Below are positions 53,053 to 61,633 of a stretch of 64,000 bases of DNA, piece by piece. Both the position numbers and the translations under genes were made by a program. Each line of letters starts with the position of its first letter. Position 1 is the stretch's first letter. Under the pieces are notes generated by a model. It was given only the letters and a program-made list of their open reading frames with translations. It had not been told where the DNA came from and did no database searches. The stretch comes from Halomonas binhaiensis (GTDB lineage Bacteria > Pseudomonadota > Gammaproteobacteria > Pseudomonadales > Halomonadaceae): positions 1,736,001 through 1,800,000 of the forward strand of contig NZ_CP038437.2 of the NCBI RefSeq assembly GCF_008329985.2. Direction: 5' to 3'.

Positions 53053-53325
53053 GCGGCTGGTGATTTCCAGCAGATGATAACCAAACTGCGTCTTGACCGG
53101 GCCGTGGACCTTGTTCAGTTCACCAGAAAACACCACTTCGTCGAACTCACGAACCATTTGACCCGGGCCAAAGCTGCCGAGCTCGCCACCCTGACGACCG
53201 GATGGGCAGCTGGAATGCTCGCGAGCAGCATCGGCAAAGTCGAGCCCATTCTCGATTTCGCTCTTGAGGGCCAGGCACTGGGCTTCGGTGTCGACCAGAA
53301 TATGGCGGGCGGTAGCTTGTACCAT
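53047..53325 (-). CDS. ppiC: Parvulin-type peptidyl-prolyl isomerase PpiC
   Basis: 92-residue single-domain parvulin: ATARHILVDTEAQC at the start, CPSGRQGGELGSFGPGQMV in the middle, FGYHLLEITSRG at the end. All catalytic-site residues of the family (His, Cys, Phe-Gly-x-His) are visible. Its length matches E. coli PpiC (93). The stop codon lies inside a copy of the dispersed repeat end. Ribosome site AGGAGT lies before the ATG. Confidence 0.92.
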   Translation of the reverse strand: MVQATARHILVDTEAQCLALKSEIENGLDFADAAREHSSCPSGRQGGELGSFGPGQMVREFDEVVFSGELNKVHGPVKTQFGYHLLEITSRG

Positions 53326-53527
53326 GAGGAGTACTCCTGATGAGAGGGATTGGAGCAGCGCAGCTTAACATGGGGCAGAGAGAGATGGCATGGCAGTGCA
53401 ATGCTAGAAACAGCACATACATGAAGAGTGTTTATTCACTACGTTGAGTAAAGCAGGTGGTCAGCGGGATGGAAGGTGTCTCGCCGCTACATTGCTTCTT
53501 GCGATTCTCATCTCACGGACGAATATC

Positions 53528-54103
53528 ATGACGACACAGACTCTCGATATGTCTCGCCTGGCAGGGCTGTTGGCCCAGCATTGGTGGGTACTGTTCTTGC
53601 GTGGTTGCGCTGCTATTGCATTCGGAGTGCTGGCCTGGATATACCCTGCCATGACGGTGGAAGTACTGATTATCATGTTTGGTGCATACTGCCTGGTCGA
53701 TGGCGTATTAGGCGTGATCACTGCCGTGGCTGGCCGGAAGCATAATAAGCACTGGGCTTGGTTGCTGCTATGGGGATTGGCAAGCATCAGTGTGGGCGGA
53801 CTTACCTTTGCCTCACCTGGTATCACGGCTCTGGTTTTGTTGGTGTATATCGCTGTCTGGGCCATGGTTACAGGGCTTTCACAATTGGTTATGGCCTTTC
53901 GTTTGCGCAAGGAAGTGCGTGGTGAGTGGTTGATGGGCCTATCGGGTCTGGCTTCAGTGGTCTTCGGGATTCTGTTGATTGTCGTCCCGGGGGCCGGTGC
54001 CATAGCGCTACTATGGTTAATCGCTTTTTATGCCGTATTGTTTGGTATTCTGCTCGTCGTCCTTTCTATGCGGATACGCAAATTTGGTAAGCGGGAGACC
54101 TGA
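53528..54103 (+). CDS. HdeD family (DUF308) membrane protein
   Basis: 191 residues with six hydrophobic segments arranged as repeated pairs: WWVLFLRGCAAIAFGVLAWIYP, LIIMFGAYCLVDGVLGVI, ... LASVVFGILLIVVPGAGAIALLW. This is the DUF308 pattern of the acid-resistance protein HdeD. The function outside enterics is unknown. The ATG at 53528 leaves a short hydrophilic start (MTTQTLDMSRLAGLLAQHW). The stop overlaps the next start by one base. Confidence 0.87.
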   Translation: MTTQTLDMSRLAGLLAQHWWVLFLRGCAAIAFGVLAWIYPAMTVEVLIIMFGAYCLVDGVLGVITAVAGRKHNKHWAWLLLWGLASISVGGLTFASPGITALVLLVYIAVWAMVTGLSQLVMAFRLRKEVRGEWLMGLSGLASVVFGILLIVVPGAGAIALLWLIAFYAVLFGILLVVLSMRIRKFGKRET

Positions 54104-54624
54104 TGCCCATTCCCTATGATAACGAGCCTCATACTGAAGGGGCTCGTATTCTGGTAAGCGCTTGCCTGCTGGGTGAGCCGGTACGCTATGACGCTGGCCA
54201 CAAGCGGCTGTTGGACGAGCGCTTGGCGCACTGGCGCATGGAGGGGCGGCTGGTCCCGGTATGCCCAGAAGTTGCTGCTGGACTACCGACACCAAGGCCT
54301 GCCGCCGAGATTCTCGGGGGGAGTGGCGTCGATGTGCTGGCCGGGCGTGCCCATCTGGTAACGCAGGAAGGTGACGACCCCACTGATGCTTTTCGACGGG
54401 GGGCGGAACTGGCCCTGGCCATTGCCCAGCGTCACCATTGTCGCTTGGCGCTGCTGACAGAAGGCAGCCCTTCCTGTGGCAGTTCCACCATCTACGATGG
54501 AAACCTTCAAGGTGTGAAAAGGCCCGGTGAGGGAGTGACGACCGCCTTGCTGCGGGCTCATGGCATCACGGTCTATTCCCCTGATCAGCTGGATGAGCTG
54601 ACACAACATCTCGAACGACTCTGA
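54103..54624 (+). CDS. DUF523 family protein
   Basis: 173 residues with the family's conserved cysteines: ILVSACLLGEPVRYDA, LVPVCPEVAAGLPTPRPAAEI, and LTEGSPSCGSSTIYDG. DUF523 is thought to bind a metal or substrate through these Cys. E. coli YbgA carries a related domain. Coupled to the HdeD-like gene by a one-base overlap and followed 10 bp later by a methyltransferase gene. Confidence 0.9.
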   Translation: MPIPYDNEPHTEGARILVSACLLGEPVRYDAGHKRLLDERLAHWRMEGRLVPVCPEVAAGLPTPRPAAEILGGSGVDVLAGRAHLVTQEGDDPTDAFRRGAELALAIAQRHHCRLALLTEGSPSCGSSTIYDGNLQGVKRPGEGVTTALLRAHGITVYSPDQLDELTQHLERL

Positions 54625-54633
54625 TTCTTTTAC

Positions 54634-55911
54634 ATGTCATACCCATCCATGTTTCCCACTCACGTTGAGCGCCTGGAGCGATTGACGGAGCTGTTGGCCG
54701 AGTGGCAGTGGCTGTGGGCTCCTGCGCCTTTCATGCACCGTCAGAGCCCCTGGCAACAACATGTTTCCCGGTATGGCTGGGTAGCGCATCTGGCCGAGTG
54801 TCTGACTGAGCTGGATGATGAAACGTGCATGCGTCTTCAGGATGATCCTTTTGATGACTCGCCCTTGGCGGCATGGTTGCCCGTGTCTGAGCTGGCCGAA
54901 CTGGTCGCAGTGCCCAATGGCGTGGAATCTGAACGACTGTCGGCCATCATGGAGGCGCCATCACGCTGGGCGGACCATGTCGGTGGGCGAAAGTGGCAGC
55001 AAATGGCGGCGTTTGCTGCTCATATGTTGCCACCCGGTTTGCAACCCGGTTTGCAACCCATGGTGGAATGGTGCGCAGGAAAGGGACACTTGGCACGTCT
55101 GCTGTCGCGCCTGCATGGTGTCGAGGTGACCGGCCTAGAGTGGCAGCGGGTATTGTGTGATGAAGGCCAGCGCCTGGCGGATAGGCAGGGGGTAGCGGTG
55201 CAACTTTCCTGCCAGGATGTCATGCAGGACGACGTCGTGACTTGGCTTGAAGGTCGTTCAGTGGTTGCCTTGCATGCCTGTGGAGATCTGCATGTGCGGC
55301 TATTGGAACTGGCTCGTCAGCATGCTACGACGGTCACGCTGGCACCATGCTGCTACCAACGTACCCGGTATACGGATTATCGCCCTCTGTCGCATCTGGC
55401 TCGAGAAGAGACCACACGTCAAGGGTTGTGCTTGAGTCGGGAGCATTTGGCTCTGTCTGTACAGGAAACCGTGACAGCGTCTCATGGCGAGCGTCGCAAA
55501 CGTGAACGTGCCAGTGCATGGCGGCTGGGCTTTGATGAACTCCAGCGCGAGATATCAGGTATCGACGAGTATCTGCCGATTCCGAGCCTGTCGCATGGGC
55601 GGTTGCCCCAGGATTTTGCAGGTTTCTGTCATTGGGCTGCGGACCAAAAGCACGTGGCGTTGACACCATCCATTGATTGGTCGGCCTTCGAGGCGCAAGG
55701 CTGGGAAAGGCTGTCTCGTGTACGTCGCTGGGAACTGGTGCGCCATCTGTTCCGCCGGCCACTGGAAATGTGGTTGGTGCTGGACCGTGTGGTATGGCTT
55801 GAGGAAGCAGGCTTCGATGTTGAACTCTGCGAGTTCTGCGAACGTCACCTGACTCCCAGAAACCTGCTGATCAGGGCGCGCCCTGTAGTGGATCCATCTC
55901 TGGGTCACTGA
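54634..55911 (+). CDS. METTL25/RRNAD1-like SAM methyltransferase (Methyltransf_32 type)
   Basis: 425 residues. An N-terminal helical domain (about 1-135) precedes a SAM fold with VEWCAGKGHLARLLSR (motif I), LEWQRVLCDEG (motif II), SVVALHACGDLHVRLLE, and the APCCYQ motif. The WCAGKGH...HACGDL...CCY series is that of the METTL25/RRNAD1 group. The substrate in bacteria is unknown; RNA or protein is possible. A short in-frame 12-bp duplication codes for GLQPGLQP before motif I. It ends at a strong terminator. Confidence 0.82.
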   Translation: MSYPSMFPTHVERLERLTELLAEWQWLWAPAPFMHRQSPWQQHVSRYGWVAHLAECLTELDDETCMRLQDDPFDDSPLAAWLPVSELAELVAVPNGVESERLSAIMEAPSRWADHVGGRKWQQMAAFAAHMLPPGLQPGLQPMVEWCAGKGHLARLLSRLHGVEVTGLEWQRVLCDEGQRLADRQGVAVQLSCQDVMQDDVVTWLEGRSVVALHACGDLHVRLLELARQHATTVTLAPCCYQRTRYTDYRPLSHLAREETTRQGLCLSREHLALSVQETVTASHGERRKRERASAWRLGFDELQREISGIDEYLPIPSLSHGRLPQDFAGFCHWAADQKHVALTPSIDWSAFEAQGWERLSRVRRWELVRHLFRRPLEMWLVLDRVVWLEEAGFDVELCEFCERHLTPRNLLIRARPVVDPSLGH

Positions 55912-55940
55912 AAAGGGCGGCCATGTGGGCCGCCCTTTTT
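55911..55940 (+). terminator. intrinsic terminator after the methyltransferase gene
   Basis: Stem AAAAGGGCGGCC (55911-55922), 5-nt loop ATGTG, complement GGCCGCCC plus five T. A-rich on one side and T-rich on the other, so it may work for the convergent antiporter gene too. Confidence 0.92.
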
Positions 55941-55984
55941 CTTTCGAGAACACGCTGTCTGGAAAAGCCTGCCAGGCTAAGCGA

Positions 55985-57283
55985 TCAATTGCGCTTGCCG
56001 CGGCGGAACTGTTCGACTTCCCATTCCTTGGCGCGCTCGATCATTGGGGTGATGCTGGAGCCCTGGATCAAGATGGAGAACACCACGACGGAGTAGGTCA
56101 TCACCAGAATGATCTCACGCACATCGATATGCTTTTCCGGTATGACCATGATGCCGGCAGGAATAGACATCGCCATTGCCAGAGCCAGTCCACCGCGCAG
56201 ACCGCCCCAGGTGAGGATGCGTACCGACCAAGGGTTGTAGCGACGGAAGCGGTTGAAACCTACGTAGGCGGCACGCACGCTGATGTAGCGACCCAGCAGG
56301 ACGAGAGGAATGGCAGTCAGCATCAGCACCCAGTCTTCGGGATGGAAAGTGAACGCGATCATCGTCATGCCAATCAACAGGAACAGCACTGCATTGAGGA
56401 ATTCATCGACCAATTCCCAGAAATGGTCCAGGTGCTGTTGGCTTTCTTCGGAAAAGCCTTTTCGACGGGTTCGGTTACCAATGATAAGGCCAGCCACGAC
56501 CATGGCCAATGGGCCAGAGACATGTAGCACTTCAGCGAATACATAGCCGGATGTTGGCACTAGCAGGGTCAGCATCAACTCGATGGAGTGCTCTTTTGTA
56601 TTCCGAATCAGATAGTGGAACAGCTGGCCCAGTACGAAGCCATAGAGAATACCCCCGACGGCTTCCTGCAGGAACAAGTGAGAGACACCGAGTAGCGTAG
56701 GCTGTGTTCCGCCGAAGGCTATGGCGTAGATAGTGACGAAAACGACCAGACCGAAACCATCATTGAACAGTGATTCACCTTCAACCTGAGTCGATATTCG
56801 GCGCGGGGCGTTCATCTTCTTGACGATCGCCAGCACGGCAATAGGGTCCGTCGGCGAGATCAGGGCACCAAACAGCAGGCAGTAGACCAGGCCGAAATTG
56901 ATGCCGAGGACTTGCACAACCCCCCACAGAGCGAAACCGATGAAAAAGGTTGAGATCAAGGTGCTGCCCATAGCCAGCACAGCGATCTCCCATTTCTGGT
57001 CGCGCAGGTGGGGAAGCTTGGTTCCCAGTGCGCCGGCAAACAGCAAAAATCCGAGCATTCCCTTCAACAGGAAATCCTCGAAATTCAACTGATTTATGGC
57101 GTCTGCTGCATGATCGTCAAGAGTGATCCAACTGGCGTGGCCGGCAATGACGATGATCAACGACAGAATCAGAGCACCGGCGGTGATCGCTATGGTGGTC
57201 TGAAACTTGATGAACTTTTCGTTGATCATGGATATTGCCATCGCCATGGCAGCGAGTAAGCAAAGGGTGGCGTACACCGACAT
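55985..57283 (-). CDS. CPA1-type Na+(K+)/H+ antiporter (NhaP-like)
   Basis: 432 residues with 12-13 hydrophobic segments. The family core ALISPTDPIAVLAIVKK and EGESLFNDGFGLVVFV carries the conserved ND pair; RRYNPWSVRILTWGGLRGGLALAMAMSIP is the second signature region (key GGLRGGLALA). Exchanges monovalent cations for protons at the inner membrane, relevant to a halophilic lifestyle. Transcribed alone, convergent with the methyltransferase gene. Confidence 0.92.
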   Translation of the reverse strand: MSVYATLCLLAAMAMAISMINEKFIKFQTTIAITAGALILSLIIVIAGHASWITLDDHAADAINQLNFEDFLLKGMLGFLLFAGALGTKLPHLRDQKWEIAVLAMGSTLISTFFIGFALWGVVQVLGINFGLVYCLLFGALISPTDPIAVLAIVKKMNAPRRISTQVEGESLFNDGFGLVVFVTIYAIAFGGTQPTLLGVSHLFLQEAVGGILYGFVLGQLFHYLIRNTKEHSIELMLTLLVPTSGYVFAEVLHVSGPLAMVVAGLIIGNRTRRKGFSEESQQHLDHFWELVDEFLNAVLFLLIGMTMIAFTFHPEDWVLMLTAIPLVLLGRYISVRAAYVGFNRFRRYNPWSVRILTWGGLRGGLALAMAMSIPAGIMVIPEKHIDVREIILVMTYSVVVFSILIQGSSITPMIERAKEWEVEQFRRGKRN

Positions 57284-57819
57284 TTAGGTTGGCCTCAGAA
57301 GTCAATGAATGAAGCTGGTGTGCCCGGCCGCAATGCGTCCGAACAGAAATGTCTGGGAAAGAAGGGGTAGAGAAATTCGAGAGGAGGGCGGATGGCGAAA
57401 ACACAAGCACACACGGCCGAACCGAGTCGGTCTGCGGGAGTGTGATGAGCGATATTGACGTATCCATCGCCTTAAGCAGTCCTGAACGTGACATCTACCC
57501 GGGGCTCTGTTGGGGGGAGCCTTGACGGGGGAAGGGACGATACGCGGCAGGGCAGTGACCCAATCCCTGTTGCTGATCTAGATGGTTGATCCAGATGAAT
57601 TGGGGAGGCTCAGGTTCAGAGCCTTCGGCCATTGTCGCGGTGCAGCGAAGTATACGCCTCTCGTTGTCCAGGTGCAGCCGGCAGGTCGCAATTTTTGAAG
57701 TTTTTCTTGTTTAATTTGACATTGAATGCGAGTCATTCGACCAAGGTAGAGGGCAGGTGTGGGGCATTCTCCCTTCAATGAAAACTTGATGCCGATGTGT
57801 CACCAGGGTTGCCTGAGTA
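57284..57819. other. intergenic region without recognised feature
   Basis: 536 bp between the antiporter start and the yjbQ stop. The section nearest the antiporter (57284-57500) must hold its promoter, but no clear -35/-10 pair stands out. An AT-rich stretch at 57688-57730 follows. No ORF with ribosome site, RNA gene or repeat of note was found. Confidence 0.6.
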
Positions 57820-58290
57820 TCAGCGGCGCCGGTAAGGATCGAGCGTCTGCTGCTCGGGGCGCCAGCGTTGCCGTTCCCCATTCAGCGTCAGCACCAATTG
57901 ACGTGCACCGCCATGGTTGCGGTGTTCACACAGATAGATGCCTTGCCAGGTACCCAGCGCCAGACGACCTTCGCTGACAGGAATGGTCAAACTTGGTCCC
58001 AGCAGGCTGGCTTTCAGGTGAGCCGGCATATCGTCACTGCCTTCATAGGTGTGGCGATAGTAGGGCGCATCCTCTGGCACCATCTGGTTGAAGTGGCTTT
58101 CGAAGTCCTCACGCACCGTGGGGTCGGCATTCTCGTTGATGGTCAGCGAAGCGGAGGTGTGTTGAATGAACACATGCAGCAGGCCATGGCGCATGTCACT
58201 CAACATGGGCAGCGCAGAGATGACATCTTCCGTGATCAAGTGAAAACCGCGTGGGCGCGGGGAAAGGCGAAGGGAAGTCTGGAACCACAT
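57820..58290 (-). CDS. yjbQ: YjbQ/UPF0047 family protein
   Basis: 156 residues with the UPF0047 signature: HLITEDV, GLLHVFIQHTSASLTINENADP, and LGTWQGIYLCEHRNHGGARQLVLTLNGE. Conserved His, Asn and Asp residues form the putative metal site. E. coli YjbQ has weak thiamin phosphate synthase activity in vivo; the true role is not known. It is a monocistronic gene downstream of the yiaV/yiaW pair's terminator. Confidence 0.93.
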   Translation of the reverse strand: MWFQTSLRLSPRPRGFHLITEDVISALPMLSDMRHGLLHVFIQHTSASLTINENADPTVREDFESHFNQMVPEDAPYYRHTYEGSDDMPAHLKASLLGPSLTIPVSEGRLALGTWQGIYLCEHRNHGGARQLVLTLNGERQRWRPEQQTLDPYRRR

Positions 58291-58343
58291 GTATGGAATA
58301 TGTCTCGTGGTGAAGGAATGGAACTTTGTCCCTATAAAAATAA

Positions 58344-58370
58344 AGCCCTTCCCCGGCTGGGGAAAGGGCT
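58344..58370 (-). terminator. terminator of the HlyD-DUF3302 operon, next to a short tandem repeat
   Basis: Stem AGCCCTTCCCC/GGGGAAAGGGCT with one bulge. On the minus strand a T-rich tract follows. Its outer arm continues as a 14-bp tandem repeat AAAGGGCTGTGAGA (58363-58376, 58377-58390, partial to 58400), so the arm is duplicated. Confidence 0.75.
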
Positions 58371-58449
58371 GTGAGAAAAGGGCTGTGAGAAAAGGGCTTC
58401 AAGGAAAAGCTCCGTTGTTGGGTAATGTAATCAGTTGTCCATGTAGATA

Positions 58450-59577
58450 TCAGTGATCCACGTAAAGATAGTGCTGCCAGCTGACCATGCGCAGCAGGAT
58501 CTTGCGCAGAATGGACAGATGATGGAAGTGGTGGCTGTACACCGCGGCCTGGGCTGACACGCCCAAGGGCAACGGTGGCAATTCCTGGCCGTCTTTGAGG
58601 CGCAGGGTGACCAGTGCACGGTTGCCCATCTGAGTGAAGGCTTCTGTGCCGCGCAGGCGGTCGGAGGGGGTGATCTGCGACTCAGCAATGGCTGGCAGCA
58701 CTTCTATCACTGTCGCTTCGAAGACCTTGCCGGGCAGGGCATCAAAGATCAGCTCTGCATCGGCACCTTTCTCGATGCGGATGAGGGACTGCTGACGGAA
58801 AGCTGCAGTGAACACACCTTCCTGTTGGTGCAGGAAGACCCCCAGGGGGCGTAATGGCAGGGGGACTGCCATCATGCCGGGGCGTACCGCCAATTGGGTC
58901 AGATAACCCTCGGTGGGAGCGCGCAACACGGTATCGCTCAGGTTAAGCTCTGCTTCTTCCAGGGCAGCCTGTTTGGCAAGCACAATCGGGTCAATGCCGC
59001 TGTCGTCGGTTTCCTGGGCCGAACGAGCACGTTCCAGTGCCGCTTGCGCTTGCCCCACCTGAGCCTTGGCGGTATCGAGATTCTCGCGTCCCTCGTCGAT
59101 ACGTTGCTGACTGAAGGCTGATGAGGCACCTAGCATGCGGTTCAGGGTGCGTTGGGCTTGGTCACGGCGGGCTACGGCGGCAGCCAGGGCCGCCTCGGCT
59201 TCTGTCACGCTGGCCACGCGGCCTTCAGTGCCGCGCAGGGCATCGCTCAGCTCGGCGCTGGCCTGGGTGACGCGTTCCTCGTAACGTGTTGGATCCAGGG
59301 TGATCAGTGGGTCTCCTGCCTTGACCAGGGTATTGGGAGTGGCATTGACCTCCTGCACCCGAGCACGTACTTCGGAGACGATGGGAGTGACCACATAGGT
59401 CTGGCGTACCAGGCGGGTGAACGGGTGGTTGTAGTTCATTACCAGGATCAGGGTGGCGAGGATGATGATGCCACCCAGGGCTGCCGTGGGGATCGTCCAC
59501 TTGTTCTTCGGGATACGGAAGATCTTGAAGATTGCGACGCATAGCGCGGTATAAGTCAGTATGATCAGCGTTTCCAT
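58450..59577 (-). CDS. HlyD-family membrane fusion protein (YiaV/YibH type)
   Basis: 375 residues. Two hydrophobic segments at the N-terminus (LIILTYTALCVAIFKIF; TAALGGIIILATLILVM) anchor the protein. Then come a biotinyl-lipoyl-like half-motif, a long coiled coil (about 90-200), and the second half with LRAPTEGYLTQLAVRPGMM. The C-terminus (SHHFHHLSILRKILLRMVSW) is amphipathic. E. coli YiaV-YiaW have the same HlyD plus DUF3302 pairing; no transporter partner is present here. It follows the DUF3302 gene by 6 bp. Confidence 0.87.
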   Translation of the reverse strand: METLIILTYTALCVAIFKIFRIPKNKWTIPTAALGGIIILATLILVMNYNHPFTRLVRQTYVVTPIVSEVRARVQEVNATPNTLVKAGDPLITLDPTRYEERVTQASAELSDALRGTEGRVASVTEAEAALAAAVARRDQAQRTLNRMLGASSAFSQQRIDEGRENLDTAKAQVGQAQAALERARSAQETDDSGIDPIVLAKQAALEEAELNLSDTVLRAPTEGYLTQLAVRPGMMAVPLPLRPLGVFLHQQEGVFTAAFRQQSLIRIEKGADAELIFDALPGKVFEATVIEVLPAIAESQITPSDRLRGTEAFTQMGNRALVTLRLKDGQELPPLPLGVSAQAAVYSHHFHHLSILRKILLRMVSWQHYLYVDH

Positions 59578-59583
59578 CGCGCT

Positions 59584-59946
59584 TTATTCTCCCTTGTGTC
59601 CCATGCGTTCTTCGAGGCGTGCTTCGAGGACCGCGATACGATGCTGCATACGGCTCAGTTCGTTTTCCATGCGCGAGAGTTCATTGCGTTCGCGTTGCTG
59701 CTCTTCCTCGATCTTGTTGAAGCCCCAGCCACGTTCCGGCCGGTAAAGCGTCGCCCAGATCCAAAGGAAGGGCCACAGGACATGGAGGGTGAAGAGGCTG
59801 ACCCAGCCGGCAACGTGGATAGCATCCTGATGAGGGTGTTCTCGTTTCTTGGCGATTTCGTAGGGAATATCGTGAATGGCGATGATGCCGTAGAACAGGA
59901 CCAGGACGACGAAAACCATCATTCCCAGGGCGATATTGTTGAGCAT
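59584..59946 (-). CDS. DUF3302 family inner-membrane protein (YiaW-like)
   Basis: 120 residues: transmembrane helix LGMMVFVVLVLFYGIIAIHDIPYEIA (key part DIPYEIAKKREHPHQDAIHVAGWVSL around it), second helix WPFLWIWATLY, then a charged coiled coil to the end. The ATG at 59946 is the family start; a longer in-frame extension upstream is not conserved-looking. First gene of a two-gene unit with the HlyD-like protein. The 341 bp upstream to the tRNA gene hold no other gene. Confidence 0.87.
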   Translation of the reverse strand: MLNNIALGMMVFVVLVLFYGIIAIHDIPYEIAKKREHPHQDAIHVAGWVSLFTLHVLWPFLWIWATLYRPERGWGFNKIEEEQQRERNELSRMENELSRMQHRIAVLEARLEERMGHKGE

Positions 59947-60241
59947 GGTCGGATCTCCACTCCATGGTTGCGTGTTAGGCCTATGCCGGCAAGGACGCAG
60001 GATGCTTCTTACAAGATACTCAAAATACCGACAAAAAAATCCTTCGATGCCCACAAAGAGAGGGCTGTGCTGATAAGGGCGGCGTATTTTAATAGGGCCC
60101 GAGTCAATACTCCTCGCTTTGCTGTGGTTTTGTTGATGCAGATCAAAAAATGCAGCGTGTTGTGGATCCATAAAACCAGGGATCAGGGTGTATAGCATGG
60201 CAGTACCTCGTGCCGCCATGCCCGATGTGGTCAGTAATGGA

Positions 60242-60269
60242 TTGACTTGCAAGCCTGGTTGCGTAAAAT
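60242..60269 (+). promoter_or_regulatory. tRNA-Leu promoter
   Basis: TTGACT (60242-60247), 16-bp spacer, TAAAAT (60264-60269), followed by a GC-rich discriminator (ACGGCCCCGCC), the pattern of stringently controlled stable-RNA promoters. It starts 19 nt before the mature tRNA. Confidence 0.8.
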
Positions 60270-60287
60270 ACGGCCCCGCCTACCCAT

Positions 60288-60372
60288 GCGGATGTGGTGG
60301 AATTGGTAGACACGCTAGATTTAGGTTCTAGTGCCTTCGGGCGTGGGAGTTCAAGTCTCCCCATCCGCACCA
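60288..60372 (+). tRNA. tRNA-Leu (anticodon UAG)
   Basis: 85 nt with encoded CCA. Acceptor stem GCGGATG/CATCCGC, D-loop with GGTGGAATTGGTAGA, anticodon stem-loop CTAGATTTAGGTTCTAG with anticodon TAG, a long variable arm (TGCCTTCGGGCG), and T-arm GGGAGTTCAAGTCTCCC. Its 3' end serves as an apparent attachment site: see the decayed repeat at 62573. Confidence 0.97.
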
Positions 60373-60373
60373 T
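60349..60373 (+). other. attachment-site half (tRNA 3' end)
   Basis: The last 25 bp of the tRNA plus one base recur imperfectly (21 of 25) at 62573-62597, the arrangement produced when an integrase inserts an element at a tRNA 3' end. Confidence 0.55.
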
Positions 60374-60545
60374 ATTCAATATCTCAGAATCTCCTGATGT
60401 ATCCCGAACCCCTTGTCTTTCCTGTATTTTCCCGTAGTCCTATCATCTGACGTAACCTGGTTTATTTATTGCACCCCTCTTGGTGTACGCCTGCGCGTAT
60501 GCCCAAGTTTGAGGCATACATGATGGACTGCGTAGGGAAACGGGA

Positions 60546-61270
60546 ATGAAGCGAACGCAGATCAAGCGTGGGCCGCTTGCTGATACCGTCTTGGTAGCAT
60601 TGGAGCAAGAGGCAAAGGATTACCGCGAGCTGGACGGGCAGGGCTGTACTTCCGGGTAAAAAGCAACGGCTCGACATCCTGGGCTCAGGTATGAGCGGTC
60701 TAATGGTAAATGGCCTTGGAAAGAGCTTGGCGGGTTTCCTACCACCTGCGGAAAAGCCGATCGCAGAGAAGCTGGGGATCGACGTTGGCTACTGGCCGAT
60801 GGTATAGACCTTGCCACGGTTGGCCAGCACACTAAGCCTCAGTGCTTGTTTCGAGATGCTGCCGAGGCTTTGGTACCAGAGAAAACTGGATTCAGGTCGT
60901 TCCCGTGGCACCACCAGTCATATGCGCCTATATCTCGACCAGGACATCCTGCCTGCTATTGGTAGTCATCCTCTAGACGAAATCACGCGCCAACATTGTG
61001 CAGATCTCCAGCGTACTCTCGTGAATAGAAGTGCCCATAATATCGCCGAGAAAGTGCGTGGATGGGTAAGTCAAACCTTCTTGCTAGTAATCTCTGGTGG
61101 AAAGTGTGAGATGAATCCCGCAAGCGAGCTTCGCCACGTTGCAGCACCGCCCTCCGCAACATCCTATTATCCCCATCTTCTGGACCAGAGCTGCCAGGCT
61201 GACAGATATCATTGATGCGTCGGAACATCCGCGCTGCAGTGGTGTACAGGCCAGGTATTTGGTGTGTGCA
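60546..61270 (+). pseudogene. decayed P4-type tyrosine recombinase (integrase)
   Basis: Reading frames must be switched at least four times to follow one protein. MKRTQIKRGPLADTVLVALE starts at 60546; LYFRVKSNGSTSW at 60644; LRYERSNGKWPWKELGGFP from 60684; WYQRKLDSGRSRGTTSHMRL from 60871; then a core-binding domain (LDEITRQHCADLQRTL, HNIAEKVRGWVSQTF) to about 61190; and a last fragment from 61193. The arm-binding and core domains are recognisable; the catalytic domain with its Arg/His/Tyr residues is gone. It lies 174 bp past tRNA-Leu in the expected orientation for a tRNA-targeting integrase. Confidence 0.85.
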
Positions 61271-61278
61271 TTGATGAT

Positions 61279-61347
61279 TTAGTTTAGGGTAACCACTGCA
61301 AGGTGCGTCTTGCCGATCCAGCGTTTGACGGTGGGCTCTTCGTTCAT
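61279..61347 (-). pseudogene. transposase N-terminal fragment
   Basis: A 22-codon remnant (MNEEPTVKRWIGKTH...) with an excellent AGGAGG before its ATG. The start resembles the N-terminus of small transposase-associated HTH proteins that read VKRWTAKRK. It abuts the broken integrase 3' end, suggesting that an insertion sequence landed there and was mostly lost. No complete IS or clear terminal repeats remain, so the identification is tentative. The stretch to 61571 shows nothing else. Confidence 0.35.
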
Positions 61348-61571
61348 TCTGTCCTCCTGATGGCTGCACTATAACCTGTGCAACTCTGGAGGGGATCACT
61401 TCATCAGTGGAGGCCGGTGTAGTGGCAAGCGATGTGTCCATACAGGATTGTATCAGTTGCTTTTCTTGGCTTTATGCGGCAGATTCATGCCATGAACAGT
61501 TACAGTTTCCGTTGCGCAAGTTCAATTATTACCGCCTTCATATAGGTGGTGGGGCTGCGAACGATCAGCCG

Positions 61572-61597
61572 AACCCCGCCTCAAAAGCGGGGTTTTT
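61572..61597 (+). terminator. intrinsic terminator
   Basis: AACCCCGC-CTCAAAA-GCGGGGTT with the T run extending to 61597. It ends 37 bp before the NTF2-like gene. No intact gene precedes it. Confidence 0.85.
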
Positions 61598-61633
61598 CAT
61601 TCCTGCTTCTGAGGCTCATACAGGAGCACAGGA

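Noticed and set aside
53308..53320. GGCGGTAGCTTGT, a match to the RfaH ops element
   Set aside because: It lies on the plus strand within the first codons of the minus-strand ppiC and encodes conserved ppiC residues; no long operon follows. A coincidence is likely, although testing RfaH dependence of the HdeD-like gene would settle it.
60243..60379. Minus-strand ORF through the tRNA-Leu gene
   Set aside because: Lies on a tRNA gene with complete cloverleaf and promoter; spurious.
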